NCBI GenBank assembly: GCA_030145055.1 | Contig: JAQYWK010000002.1 | Span: forward strand, 248,001-312,000 | Length of the DNA: 64,000 nucleotides | Direction: 5' to 3' | Origin: Desulfovibrio sp. | GTDB lineage: Bacteria > Desulfobacterota > Desulfovibrionia > Desulfovibrionales > Desulfovibrionaceae | In this document: positions 9,025 to 18,190 of the stretch, in pieces | Position numbering within the stretch: the stretch's first letter is position 1 | How the letters are laid out: each line of letters begins with the position of its first letter | Position numbers and translations under genes: made by a program | The notes under the pieces: model-generated | What the model was told of the DNA's origin: nothing | Seen by the model: only the letters and a program-made list of their open reading frames with translations | The model's database searches: none

Positions 9025-9450
9025 ATGAAAAATAATTCTATTCACGCAACAAATTTTCGAAAAGTTCTAGAGCTGTTTCGCGATGACCGTGCTCAGGATG
9101 CTGCAAGGCTCCTCAAGGTTATCCAAGAAGACTATCTTGAACTATATAGCGAAAACAAAGAACTTCGCTCCCAAATAAAAGAAGTCGCTGACATTTTGAA
9201 TCTTGCAGAATGCATGGACTTTGATGGTCAAAAATACTGGATCAACGATGATTCAGAAGTAACAGGACCCTACTGTCAGGTTTGCTATGATAAGGAAGGC
9301 GTCCTAATCCGCCTACAAGAAAGGGAAAAACACTGGGAATGCTACAGCTGTGAGAATCTATTCGCGAAAATTCCAAAAGCAGTAACACTTGGAAAGAATG
9401 TACCAAAGGGAAAGATGAAGCCGCCTTTAAAGCTTTTCAGTGCTAAATAA
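9025..9450 (+). CDS. Zinc-ribbon protein of unknown function
   Basis: Protein of 141 residues that I do not recognise. A helical N-terminal half (about 8-60, heptad-like, probably coiled coil) is followed by a four-cysteine zinc ribbon: Cys84/Cys87 in PYCQVCYD and Cys106/Cys109 in WECYSC. The tail is basic (KNVPKGKMKPPLKLF), which could contact nucleic acid. The frame stays open 126 bases further upstream, but this ATG has a GAGGGC Shine-Dalgarno and the upstream part looks non-coding. It is followed by its own terminator, so it is probably a single-gene unit divergent from the DUF493 gene. Confidence 0.7.
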   Translation: MKNNSIHATNFRKVLELFRDDRAQDAARLLKVIQEDYLELYSENKELRSQIKEVADILNLAECMDFDGQKYWINDDSEVTGPYCQVCYDKEGVLIRLQEREKHWECYSCENLFAKIPKAVTLGKNVPKGKMKPPLKLFSAK

Positions 9451-9477
9451 CAAATTATTACGGTTAACTTTGATTCG

Positions 9478-9510
9478 GCCCTGTTCATAAAATATGAATA
9501 GGGCTTTTTT
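9478..9510 (+). terminator. Intrinsic terminator after the zinc-ribbon gene
   Basis: GCCCT-G-TTCAT pairs with ATGAA-T-AGGGC around an AAAAT loop, with one internal mismatch, followed directly by six T. Confidence 0.9.
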
Positions 9511-9638
9511 AGTATTAATAAGAATTACACATCATATAATAGCTGAAAATTTTAATGTAAATAAACTATTCTCTTCTGTTGTATTTAGGGTCTAAAATAG
9601 GCTATTAAGAAGAAAAACAGTTCTTAAAGAGGTTCCTT

Positions 9639-11876
9639 ATGTCAGGTAAATTTTTATGCGTTCATGGTCACTTTTATCAGCCGCCTAGAGAAGACCCTTG
9701 GCTTGATATGATCTTCCCCGAAGGCAGTGCCGCACCTTTCCGCCATTGGAATGAAAGAATATGTCGTGAAAGCTATAGTCCCATGGCATGGGCAAGGCGC
9801 ATGGGAGATAAAGGAATCTTCGATATTATAAACTGCTACGAATGGATAAGTTTTAATATTGGCCCCACACTTTTCCGCTGGATCGAACGTTCAGAGCCAG
9901 AGCTGTACGCCAAAATACTTGACGCAGACGTTAAAAGCCTAGCCCGTTGGGGACACGGAAACGCCATTGCTCAGATTTATCATCACGTGATTATGCCTCT
10001 TGCTTCTAAGTTGGATAAAGAAGCTGAAGTAACATGGGCAATTGCTGACTTTGAATCACGGTTTAAACGCAAACCTGAAGGTATGTGGCTTTCTGAAACC
10101 GCGTGTAACACAGCTTCCCTCGAAGCTTTAGCAGAGCAGGGCATAGCATTTACTTTGCTTGCACCGCGCCAAGTTGAAGCAATAGCCGATCTAGGCTCAG
10201 ATGATTGGCAACAATGTGATGAGGGCTCTCTTAATATAAAAGAGCCGTACCTTGTTCAGCTTCCGTCTGGTAAATCCATAGCAGTATTCTTTTATGATGG
10301 TGGACTATCGCAAGCTATCGCCTTTGAAGGATTACTTAAGAACGGTGACGAGTTCTGGAATAAACTTTCTGGGGCATCGGGCGAAGGGCTTCTCTCTATT
10401 GGGACTGATGGCGAAACTTACGGCCATCATTTTGAATTCGGTGAAATGGCCCTCGCACATATTTTATCTGAAGGAGCCAAAGAGCGCGACGGGATAAATC
10501 TGACTAATTACGCAGCTTATCTTGAACAGAATCCACCCACCAGAAAAGTCAAAGTCCGTGAAGATTCATCATGGAGTTGCTATCACGGGGTTGAGCGGTG
10601 GCGGTCTGATTGCGGATGTTGCACTGGTGGTCATGATGGCTGGAATCAGCAGTGGAGAAAACCGCTTCGTGATGGCTTAAACGAAATAAAAACCTTAATG
10701 GATAAACATTTTTTCGCTGTAGGCGCGGCAGTTTTCAATGATCCACATGAAGTATTTGTTCAATATGGTTCACTACTTAGCGGACTTGTAAAAGAAGATG
10801 ATTTCTTCAAGCTTTACTTTAAGTGTAAAAAAGATTCGCCACAAGCTGACCTTGGATGGAAACTATTATCCATGCAAAAATGGGCACTTTCATCTTTTGC
10901 AAGCTGCGGCTGGTTCTTTGATGATCTTGCACGCCTTGAGCCAGTTAACGATATGACTTTCGCGCTTCGAGCTATCGAAATTGCGACCGATACAGGGCTT
11001 ATCGGGCTTGAAGAAAAGTTTTTGCAGATAATTGCAAGCGCGCAGTCGAACGAAGACAGATACGGATCTGGCGTAGACTTATGGAATAACAAAATTAAAA
11101 AGCAGAGCGACTCTGCCGGAAGCTTGATTGCACAGGGACTTGTAAGACTAATTGCAGAGGGAGCATTTCCGATTCCCGGTGAACAGGGGCGTGTTGAATG
11201 GCCAGGAGCTAGGGTCTCTATAACACTTGATCACAATGGAACAACGGAAGCTACAGGTCGGGCAGATATAAGATGGAGTCTGGAATCGGCTGTTACAGCC
11301 TACAGTTGGACTTGGACCAAAGGTCGTGGGTTGATATCAGGCTCGCTTGAAATTAAAGGCGAGAAGAACAGCTACAAAGAGCAATACAACTTTGATCAAC
11401 TGCCATGGAAGAAACAACAGTCACTTTCTATGGCGTGGGTTAAGCACGCTGCCACCAACTCTTGGGATAATAGGCTTCAACCTGTAATCGAGTTCGGTCC
11501 GGCTCTATATATTGGGTATGAAGATTATCAAACTTCTCAGACATGGTCTGAAAAGTGGAAGGAATTATGGGCGCCTCTTGTTTGGTCTTACCTCTTTACT
11601 GATGTTGTCGCTTGTGATGATTTCATAGAGTTCATAAAAGATTCAGGCAATGATCACCCAGAGACAGAAGCTCTCGCCGAGCGGATATCTATAACCCTTT
11701 GCGATATGATCCATAAGCAGACAACCATGTGGCCTAAAATTACCGAGGTTCTACAGCGAGCCAAGCACATAGGTTTACCCTTAAACATCTGGAAGCTTCA
11801 GGGCTGTTATTGGGACAAAGTACAAGAAGGGGATAGTTCCAAGGAGCTTAGTGAGCTACTTGGTTTTGATCTGTAG
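9639..11876 (+). CDS. GH57 glycosidase with DUF3536
   Basis: Glycoside hydrolase family 57 protein of 745 residues with a C-terminal DUF3536 region. GH57 enzymes act on alpha-glucans, either hydrolysing or rearranging them. N-terminal metal- or sugar-binding histidines appear in HGHFYQPPRE (His9, His11). MWLSETACN carries the likely nucleophile Glu153, and SIGTDGETYGHH the likely acid/base Asp257. There is no signal peptide, so it is cytosolic. It is monocistronic, with an AAGAGG Shine-Dalgarno, and is bounded by terminators. The exact activity (amylase, branching enzyme or 4-alpha-glucanotransferase) cannot be told. Confidence 0.88.
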   Translation: MSGKFLCVHGHFYQPPREDPWLDMIFPEGSAAPFRHWNERICRESYSPMAWARRMGDKGIFDIINCYEWISFNIGPTLFRWIERSEPELYAKILDADVKSLARWGHGNAIAQIYHHVIMPLASKLDKEAEVTWAIADFESRFKRKPEGMWLSETACNTASLEALAEQGIAFTLLAPRQVEAIADLGSDDWQQCDEGSLNIKEPYLVQLPSGKSIAVFFYDGGLSQAIAFEGLLKNGDEFWNKLSGASGEGLLSIGTDGETYGHHFEFGEMALAHILSEGAKERDGINLTNYAAYLEQNPPTRKVKVREDSSWSCYHGVERWRSDCGCCTGGHDGWNQQWRKPLRDGLNEIKTLMDKHFFAVGAAVFNDPHEVFVQYGSLLSGLVKEDDFFKLYFKCKKDSPQADLGWKLLSMQKWALSSFASCGWFFDDLARLEPVNDMTFALRAIEIATDTGLIGLEEKFLQIIASAQSNEDRYGSGVDLWNNKIKKQSDSAGSLIAQGLVRLIAEGAFPIPGEQGRVEWPGARVSITLDHNGTTEATGRADIRWSLESAVTAYSWTWTKGRGLISGSLEIKGEKNSYKEQYNFDQLPWKKQQSLSMAWVKHAATNSWDNRLQPVIEFGPALYIGYEDYQTSQTWSEKWKELWAPLVWSYLFTDVVACDDFIEFIKDSGNDHPETEALAERISITLCDMIHKQTTMWPKITEVLQRAKHIGLPLNIWKLQGCYWDKVQEGDSSKELSELLGFDL

Positions 11877-11907
11877 TTCAAAATACTAAAGTAAATATCA
11901 AAAAAGG

Positions 11908-11944
11908 AAGCCCTCTTGGAAAATTAGCTTTTCCAAGAGGGCTT
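11908..11944. terminator. Bidirectional terminator between the GH57 and MBL genes
   Basis: A 16-bp perfect stem (starting AAGCCCTCTTGG) with a TTAGC loop lies between convergent genes. The T-run is better on the minus side (CCTTTTTTT), but it can serve both. Confidence 0.88.
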
Positions 11945-11985
11945 TAAAATCACAACATAAATTGAGTGAGAGTATTTCAATAAAA

Positions 11986-12831
11986 CTAGAATTCGTAAAC
12001 TGAACCAGATCCCATTGAAATTACTTCACATGACAACCTATCTTTAAGGAATTCATATCCCTTATCACCAGTACAATGACCGGGAGCAACTAGCTTAGGA
12101 CTGAACTCTTCAATCACCTGAGCAGTTTTTTCGAATTCATCAGTACCGCTTTTGAAAAGGTGAAGACCTCCGACAATAGCGTGGACTGAATTAAGTCCGG
12201 TTAAATCGCGTAAATGGTAAAGAGTATTAGCTAAACCACTATGACAGCATCCCAAGACGACTACAGGGCCGGAACTTGTCATCATAAGCAGAAAAGCGTC
12301 ATCGGGAACGTGATCTATGATGGTCGATTCCGCGTCCATAAACAGTCCCGCAGTAGCTTCAAATAAGCCTGGTATGCGCGGTATTTCGGTGATCATGAAG
12401 AGACCATCATCAAGCTCTACATGGTCGCGAACGATAATAGTTCCCGGATACTCGCACGGGAATGAGGCATCTTTTATTTTAGCTTCATTACACGCTGAGT
12501 ATCTTTTTGCGGCGAAATTAGGATGCGCATACACAGGTCCGAGAAAATCGGTATCCATAAGTGCATCCATGCCTGAAGTGTGGTCCCAATGACCATGACT
12601 AAGAGCAATCCCTTTCGCCTTATTGGTATCTATATCCATCTCTTTCGCATTTTTTAGGAAAAGATCGCTAGCACCACAATCCCATAGCCAAAGATCACCC
12701 TGAGCAAGATTCAGGGCCATAGAAAGTCCCCATTCCTTACCTAAAGAATCACTCACGGTTTGATTATCACATAATATTGAAATCATGCTTGGCTTATCTA
12801 TGGATAAACCTTCTACATTAAGTTGGGCCAT
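11986..12831 (-). CDS. Metallo-beta-lactamase-fold hydrolase
   Basis: MBL-fold protein of 281 residues resembling the dihydropterin-ribofuranosyl-aminobenzene phosphate synthase-like (MptE-type) group. Zinc ligands are visible in SHGHWDHTSG (His79, His81, Asp83, His84), GCCHSG (His197) and APGHCTGD (His252). It is cytosolic, with no signal peptide. Its first 19 bases overlap the end of cimA, making it the last gene of the pdxJ operon and tying its expression to citramalate synthase. The substrate is unknown; annotation by overall similarity to tetrahydromethanopterin biosynthesis would be over-reach in a sulfate reducer. Confidence 0.82.
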   Translation of the reverse strand: MAQLNVEGLSIDKPSMISILCDNQTVSDSLGKEWGLSMALNLAQGDLWLWDCGASDLFLKNAKEMDIDTNKAKGIALSHGHWDHTSGMDALMDTDFLGPVYAHPNFAAKRYSACNEAKIKDASFPCEYPGTIIVRDHVELDDGLFMITEIPRIPGLFEATAGLFMDAESTIIDHVPDDAFLLMMTSSGPVVVLGCCHSGLANTLYHLRDLTGLNSVHAIVGGLHLFKSGTDEFEKTAQVIEEFSPKLVAPGHCTGDKGYEFLKDRLSCEVISMGSGSVYEF

Positions 12832-14414
12832 TTTTGCGGATCATCCTTGAAAAGCTTGTAATTAATAGAGTCTACAAGTGCCTGCCAACTTGCTTCGATA
12901 ATATTGCTGCTGACACCCATTGTTGTCCACTGACTCTTTCCGTCTGTGGATTCGATAAGCAGACGAACATTTGAACTTGTTCCATCTGTATCTCTAATCG
13001 CTCCGGAAAGTACGCGTACTTTGAAGTCGAGTAGCCTAACATCTTTAAGACTCGGGTAGAACTGCTCAAGAGCCTTGCGCAGGGCTTTATCGAGAGCATT
13101 AACAGGCCCGTCACCGGATGCTGCCGTATGATTTTCCTGACCATGAACTTTGACGATTACGGTTGCTTCGGAGAATGGCTCATTATCTTCCTTACGTTTA
13201 GCATCAACAACAAAAAAGTTGATGAATTCAAAGTAACGCTTGGACCAGCCCATTGCTTTAAAGAATAGCAATTCGAATGAAGCTTCAGCTGCAGAATATT
13301 CAAAACCGATGCTTTCGCGTTCTTTAATATCGGCAAGAATTGTTTTTACAGCAGGGTCATTTTTATCAAGATCATAACCAAACTGCTTAGCTTTATAGAG
13401 AATATTGCTTTTACCTGAAAGATCAGAAAGTAAAACCCGCCTATCGTTACCAACCAAAATTGGCTCGATATGCTCATAGCTTTTAGAGTCTTTCATTACT
13501 GCGCTCACATGCACACCACCCTTGTGAGCAAAGGCCGCAGCGCCGATGTATGGCTGCCTGAGAAATGGGCGTAAATTTGCAATTTCAGTAACGTAATTTG
13601 AAACGCTCTTAAGCTTAATCAAATTTTCTTTACCAATAGTGTCTAAGCCCATCTTAAGTTCAAGGTTAGGAATGATGGAACAGAGATTCGCGTTACCGCA
13701 CCGTTCTCCATACCCATTAACCGTACCCTGAACCTGCACAGCACCATTGCTAACAGCCGTAAGGGCGTTTGCTACAGCAAGTTCACAATCATTATGAGTG
13801 TGAATCCCGATATTACATCCGGGGATGTTAGAAAGAACTGCTTTGCAAGCTTCGGCGACTTCATTTGGAAGCGATCCACCATTGGTATCACACAGCACAA
13901 GGACGTCAGCCCCTGCATCATGCGCAGCCTTAAGGCATGCAAGGGTAAACTGAGGATTGTCTTTGAATCCGTCGAAGAAATGCTCTGCATCAAAAAACAG
14001 CTCTTCAACGTGTTTGCGCATGAATCCGATGCTATTGCTGATGAGTTCAATATTACGTTCTAAACTGACTCCAAGCGCATTGGTAGCGTGAAAATCCCAG
14101 CTTTTACCAAAAAGAGTAACAACCTTCGCTCCGCACTCAACAAGAGCAGCTAGATTCGGGTCATTTTCGGCCTTCATCCGTGTATTGTGAGTAGAGCCAA
14201 ACGCCGAAACTTTAACATTTGCAAGGTGATAATTCTTTATTTCTTCGAAATATTCTTTATCTGAAGAATTAGATCCGGGCCATCCACCTTCAACATAATG
14301 CACGCCAAGTTCGTCGAGCTTTATAGTTATACGTAATTTATCTTGTACGCTTAAATTTATCTCTTCACTTTGGGTTCCATCACGCAGAGTAGTATCATAT
14401 ATTTTTATAGTCAT
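12813..14414 (-). CDS. cimA: Citramalate synthase
   Basis: Enzyme of 533 residues in the isopropylmalate/homocitrate synthase family, of the CimA type that condenses pyruvate and acetyl-CoA to citramalate. This is the threonine-independent entry to isoleucine synthesis. The N-terminal TIM barrel begins YDTTLRDGTQSEE, with the metal-binding GIHTHND motif mid-chain. A LeuA-type allosteric domain fills about residues 410-533, where isoleucine feedback usually acts. It starts six bases after the lysC stop. Length and the YVEGGWPGSN motif favour CimA over LeuA. Confidence 0.92.
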   Translation of the reverse strand: MTIKIYDTTLRDGTQSEEINLSVQDKLRITIKLDELGVHYVEGGWPGSNSSDKEYFEEIKNYHLANVKVSAFGSTHNTRMKAENDPNLAALVECGAKVVTLFGKSWDFHATNALGVSLERNIELISNSIGFMRKHVEELFFDAEHFFDGFKDNPQFTLACLKAAHDAGADVLVLCDTNGGSLPNEVAEACKAVLSNIPGCNIGIHTHNDCELAVANALTAVSNGAVQVQGTVNGYGERCGNANLCSIIPNLELKMGLDTIGKENLIKLKSVSNYVTEIANLRPFLRQPYIGAAAFAHKGGVHVSAVMKDSKSYEHIEPILVGNDRRVLLSDLSGKSNILYKAKQFGYDLDKNDPAVKTILADIKERESIGFEYSAAEASFELLFFKAMGWSKRYFEFINFFVVDAKRKEDNEPFSEATVIVKVHGQENHTAASGDGPVNALDKALRKALEQFYPSLKDVRLLDFKVRVLSGAIRDTDGTSSNVRLLIESTDGKSQWTTMGVSSNIIEASWQALVDSINYKLFKDDPQKWPNLM

Positions 14415-14420
14415 AATTTG

Positions 14421-15659
14421 TTACAGCATATTTTCTTCGGACCCGCTTTTATCAAGCCCGAACGTGTTGTGGAGCGTTCTGATGGCAAGTTCACTATATT
14501 TTTCCTCAATGAGGCATGTAATTTTAATTTCAGAAGTGCTGATCATCAAGATATTGATATTTTCATCACGCAGAGCCTGGAACGCTTTTGCAGCAACACC
14601 GGAATGATTTCGCATTCCAACGCCGATTACAGAAACTTTACATACGTTTTGATCATAAAGCACTTCTTCAGCGCCCATCTCAACTTTGATTCTATCAAGA
14701 ACTTCAAGAGTAATTTCAAGATCAGCCCTAGGGATAGTGAAAGTCATATCAGTGCGACCATCACGACTCGGATTCTGAACAATCATGTCCACAAGAATTC
14801 CGTTTTCTGCAAGAGGAGTAAAAAGAGATGCGGAAACTCCCGGTTTATCGAGCACTTTTGCTAGAGTAACACGAGCCTGATCCTTATCATACGCAATGCC
14901 GGAAACCATTACTGATTCCATATTTTCATCCTCCTGAGTAACGAATGTTCCAATTTCATCGCTGAAAGTAGAGCGAACATGAACTTTTACATTATATTTT
15001 TTTGCAAACTCAACAGATCTAATTTGCAAGACCTTAGCTCCCATGCTGGCCATCTCCAGCATCTCATCATACGAAACAGTATCGAGCTTACGGGCCTGCG
15101 AACAGATATTAGGATCGGTAGTAAACACGCCGGGAACATCAGTGTATATTTCACAAACATCAGCATTAACAGCTGCCGCCATAGCAACTGCAGAAGTGTC
15201 CGAACCACCACGTCCCAGCGTTGTAATTCGTTTCTCTTCCGTGCAACCCTGAAATCCGGCTACAACTAAAATATCGTTTTTCTCGAGCAGGCGGAGAATT
15301 TCATCGCTATCAATATCTAAAATTCGTGCGCGGGAATGAGAGTTATTCGTCTTAATAGGCATCTGGAAACCTAAAAGAGAGCGCGCTTTAATGCCCTTAT
15401 CTTTAAGGAGCATTGTAAACAAAGCCGTTGAAACTTGCTCCCCTGTAGAAACAAGCGAGTCCATCTCTGCTAGATCAGGCGTTTCAGACCATTCATTAGC
15501 TAATGAGATTAGCCTGTTGGTTTCGCCAGACATTGCGGACAAAACAACAATCACTTTGTTACCTTTCTCGTAAGGAACCAAAACTTTTCCCAAAACCTGC
15601 TTCATGCATTCGAGGTTCTTAACTGAAGTTCCACCGAATTTTTGTACTACGATGTTCAT
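14421..15659 (-). CDS. lysC: Aspartate kinase
   Basis: Aspartokinase of 412 residues catalysing the first step of the aspartate family pathway (Lys, Met, Thr and diaminopimelate). VVQKFGGTSV is at 4-13, LGRGGSDTSAVA in the kinase core, and two ACT domains occupy about 265-400 (ARVTLAKVLDKPGVSASLF and VSVIGVGMRNHSGVAAKAF). These normally mediate lysine or threonine feedback. The size matches the monofunctional alpha-type enzyme. It is followed six bases later by cimA, so two branch-point amino-acid enzymes share a transcript. Confidence 0.95.
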   Translation of the reverse strand: MNIVVQKFGGTSVKNLECMKQVLGKVLVPYEKGNKVIVVLSAMSGETNRLISLANEWSETPDLAEMDSLVSTGEQVSTALFTMLLKDKGIKARSLLGFQMPIKTNNSHSRARILDIDSDEILRLLEKNDILVVAGFQGCTEEKRITTLGRGGSDTSAVAMAAAVNADVCEIYTDVPGVFTTDPNICSQARKLDTVSYDEMLEMASMGAKVLQIRSVEFAKKYNVKVHVRSTFSDEIGTFVTQEDENMESVMVSGIAYDKDQARVTLAKVLDKPGVSASLFTPLAENGILVDMIVQNPSRDGRTDMTFTIPRADLEITLEVLDRIKVEMGAEEVLYDQNVCKVSVIGVGMRNHSGVAAKAFQALRDENINILMISTSEIKITCLIEEKYSELAIRTLHNTFGLDKSGSEENML

Positions 15660-15699
15660 TTGAACATTATCTCCTTACCATATTTATTAAGCGTAAAAC

Positions 15700-16191
15700 T
15701 TAGAATGACTTAAGAAAAGTGAATATCTCTTCGAGGAGGGGAGTTGGTGATCCGTGAACGGTCAACTCTATTTTCCTACCGGTCGGGGCTTCTTTCCAAG
15801 TGAAGAGCAGGGCACTATCGGGCCAAAATTCAGTTCTGAGATACTGAATCCACTCCACTACTGTCAAAGTTTTTTTATTGTTCAGTAAATCAAAAAATTC
15901 ATCATCAGGGCACTGACCTTCTAGTCTATAGAGGTCAAAATGCTCAACTTGAGGATTTGTGGGGTAAATATTAAGAATATTGAAACTTGGACTACTAACT
16001 TCTGCGTTTTCAGCACCGGGAAAAGATTCTACCAACGCTCGAACAAATGTTGTTTTACCCGCTCCCAAATCTCCATTTAGGAAAATAGGCACAAATTCTT
16101 TCTTATTTTTTAAAAAATCTGCCAATGTAGAACCGAATTTGAGGGTCGATTCCACATCTGGCAGATTAATAGTCAATTGATTCTTAACCAT
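15700..16191 (-). CDS. tsaE: tRNA threonylcarbamoyladenosine protein TsaE
   Basis: ATPase of 163 residues that activates the TsaBD complex making the t6A37 modification in ANN-decoding tRNAs. Walker A is NGDLGAGKTT (39-48), the switch region reads VSSPSFNILNIYP, and a C-terminal WIQYLRTEFWP region follows. Length is normal. It overlaps the CBS gene start region by eight bases, so translation is probably coupled. tsaB and tsaD are not in this window. Confidence 0.94.
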   Translation of the reverse strand: MVKNQLTINLPDVESTLKFGSTLADFLKNKKEFVPIFLNGDLGAGKTTFVRALVESFPGAENAEVSSPSFNILNIYPTNPQVEHFDLYRLEGQCPDDEFFDLLNNKKTLTVVEWIQYLRTEFWPDSALLFTWKEAPTGRKIELTVHGSPTPLLEEIFTFLKSF

Positions 16192-16642
16192 TAGCTTTAG
16201 TGAGAACCTTTAAAACATCTTCTTTACCGACCACACCTATAAGCTTCCCGCCATCAACAACAGGTAGAGTATATAGCTTTCTTTCAACCATCAGGTCAGC
16301 AATTTTTTCTATGCTTGTTTCAGGTGATATAGTTACAGGATTAGAAGTCATGGCATGTTCAACCTTAACAGCTGATATTTTTGTAATTTCTTTTTCAAGA
16401 TCAGCACTTGATGACAGTGAAATGAAACCATCAAGGATGGTGAAAAATGATGGAACTGAAAGGCTTTTCTGTTGGGCAACTAAGTCGCTCTGACAGATTA
16501 CACCCACGAGTTCATCTTTTGAGTTAACAACAGGAACTCCGTTCAAATGTTTCTCAAGAAGCAACTTCGCGGCAACAATAACTTCAGTTTCAGGCGTAAG
16601 AGTAAGAGCACCGGATGTCATAATGTCTTTGGCTGTTAGCAT
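16184..16642 (-). CDS. Two-CBS-domain protein
   Basis: Protein of 152 residues made of two CBS domains: about 1-60 (IMTSGALTLTPETEVIVAAKLL..HLNGVPVV) and about 92-150 (AMTSNPVTISPETSIEKIADLM..LYTLPVV). CBS pairs bind adenosyl nucleotides and act as energy sensors. No catalytic domain is attached. It overlaps nnr by seven bases and tsaE by eight, wedged between a nucleotide-repair enzyme and an ATPase. Its target is unknown. Confidence 0.9.
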   Translation of the reverse strand: MLTAKDIMTSGALTLTPETEVIVAAKLLLEKHLNGVPVVNSKDELVGVICQSDLVAQQKSLSVPSFFTILDGFISLSSSADLEKEITKISAVKVEHAMTSNPVTISPETSIEKIADLMVERKLYTLPVVDGGKLIGVVGKEDVLKVLTKANG

Positions 16643-18174
16643 AATTCCTCCTTAAGAACTTCTGGAATACTATTAGCAATTTCAGTTGCGATATTGCCTC
16701 TGTGCGGAAATTTTTTATTAAGATATAACCCACACTTTCCGTGTAAGTATACACCCATACAAGCACTTTGCATAGCGGGAATTCCCTTAGCAAGCAATGC
16801 TCCGATAATACCAGCTAGAATATCACCTGAACCTGCCGCCGCAAGATTAGGAGCAGAAATTGGTGAGATCATGGTTTTCCCATCTGGGCAACCAACAATT
16901 GTGCCAGCACCCTTAAGAACCGTAATCACTTTCTTTGCAACCGCATATTTATGTGCAGTCTCCAAGCGTGCGGATTCAACTTCAGGAATACTGTTATTAA
17001 CAAGCCGGCCCATTTCACCAGGATGTGGAGTGAAGATAGTATCCTCCTTAACCAGCGGCAAAAGGTGCGTACGCCTAGACAATGCATATAGCGCATCAGC
17101 ATCAAATATTGCAGGTGGGTGATCTGCTGAAACGATAGCTTCAACCAAATTCATAGCCCCTTCAGTTCTACCCAGTCCCGGTCCGATAGCTAATGCATCA
17201 TAGTTTTTAAGCACCGGAAGTAGCTCTTTAATAGCTTGATCATCCCAGTGATCACCGGAACCAAGGCCCATAGTCATCAGTTCCGGCATAAATCCGCTCA
17301 CCTCAGAGGCAAGACCGGAAGGGCAGCCTAGTGTGACTAATCCTGCCCCGGATCGAATTGCTCCAAGACCAGCAAGTTCCAAGGCTCCCGTCATCCCAAG
17401 TGCTCCTCCGATAATAAGAACATGACCTGATGTGCCTTTATGCATTGTCGGAGTTAATGCAGGAATAAGCTCCAAAATTTTATTGTTTATTAAAAAATGA
17501 TCAACAGGGTGAGCCTTCTTAACACAACCAGGTATCCCTATTGGCCTAACAACAAGCTTGCCAGTATATGCTTTAGATTCCGGCAAAACCAATCCAACTT
17601 TTGCAGCCTCAAATGTAACCGTCGCCTGTGCCTTAACAGCTACAGGCTGAACTTTTCCCGTAAGGCCATTCAAACCAGACGGAACATCGACAGAAAAAAT
17701 ATAGGACTCAACTTTGTTAGAATTGATAGCTTCTACTACCAACTGTGCGAAGGGTCTAAGTTCATTGTCGAATCCCGTACCGAGCAGAGCGTCAATAATA
17801 ATATCTGATTTAGGCAGATCAACTTTATCAGATGCACGAAAAAATTTAAGCTGAACTCCGGCTTTAACTGCAATCTTAAGATGATAAGAAGCGTCACCTT
17901 TGTATTTATTTTTAGGCGCGGTATGCAGGATTAAAACGTCTGCACCGAGATCAGCTAACTGCCTTCCCATGACAAAGCCATCACCACCATTATTGCCTGA
18001 TCCTGCAATGATAAGTATTTTTTTGCTTTCAACCGGACCGAATTCAGAGAGAAGAGTGGAGACAGCTTCACGCGCAGCGTTTTCCATCAGGATCTCGCCA
18101 CGAATACCTATTTCATTTATCGCGGCACGGTCCCAGCCGTTCATTTGCAATGGTGTGGGAAGCGGTGAAAACAT
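16636..18174 (-). CDS. nnr: Bifunctional NAD(P)HX epimerase/dehydratase
   Basis: Repair enzyme of 512 residues for hydrated NADH and NADPH. The N-terminal YjeF_N epimerase domain (about 1-215) carries IAGSGNNGGDGFVMGR. The C-terminal ribokinase-like ADP-dependent dehydratase domain (about 230-505) carries GPGLGRTEGAM, TPHPGEMGRL and LAAAGSGDILAGI. The fused architecture is the usual bacterial one. It lies 16 bases downstream of acpS and overlaps the CBS gene. Confidence 0.95.
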   Translation of the reverse strand: MFSPLPTPLQMNGWDRAAINEIGIRGEILMENAAREAVSTLLSEFGPVESKKILIIAGSGNNGGDGFVMGRQLADLGADVLILHTAPKNKYKGDASYHLKIAVKAGVQLKFFRASDKVDLPKSDIIIDALLGTGFDNELRPFAQLVVEAINSNKVESYIFSVDVPSGLNGLTGKVQPVAVKAQATVTFEAAKVGLVLPESKAYTGKLVVRPIGIPGCVKKAHPVDHFLINNKILELIPALTPTMHKGTSGHVLIIGGALGMTGALELAGLGAIRSGAGLVTLGCPSGLASEVSGFMPELMTMGLGSGDHWDDQAIKELLPVLKNYDALAIGPGLGRTEGAMNLVEAIVSADHPPAIFDADALYALSRRTHLLPLVKEDTIFTPHPGEMGRLVNNSIPEVESARLETAHKYAVAKKVITVLKGAGTIVGCPDGKTMISPISAPNLAAAGSGDILAGIIGALLAKGIPAMQSACMGVYLHGKCGLYLNKKFPHRGNIATEIANSIPEVLKEELC

Positions 18175-18190
18175 TAGTTACCCTCGTTTG

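Noticed and set aside
11986-12831. Tetrahydromethanopterin biosynthesis enzyme
   Set aside because: Similarity is to the broad MBL group only, and no pathway partners are present.
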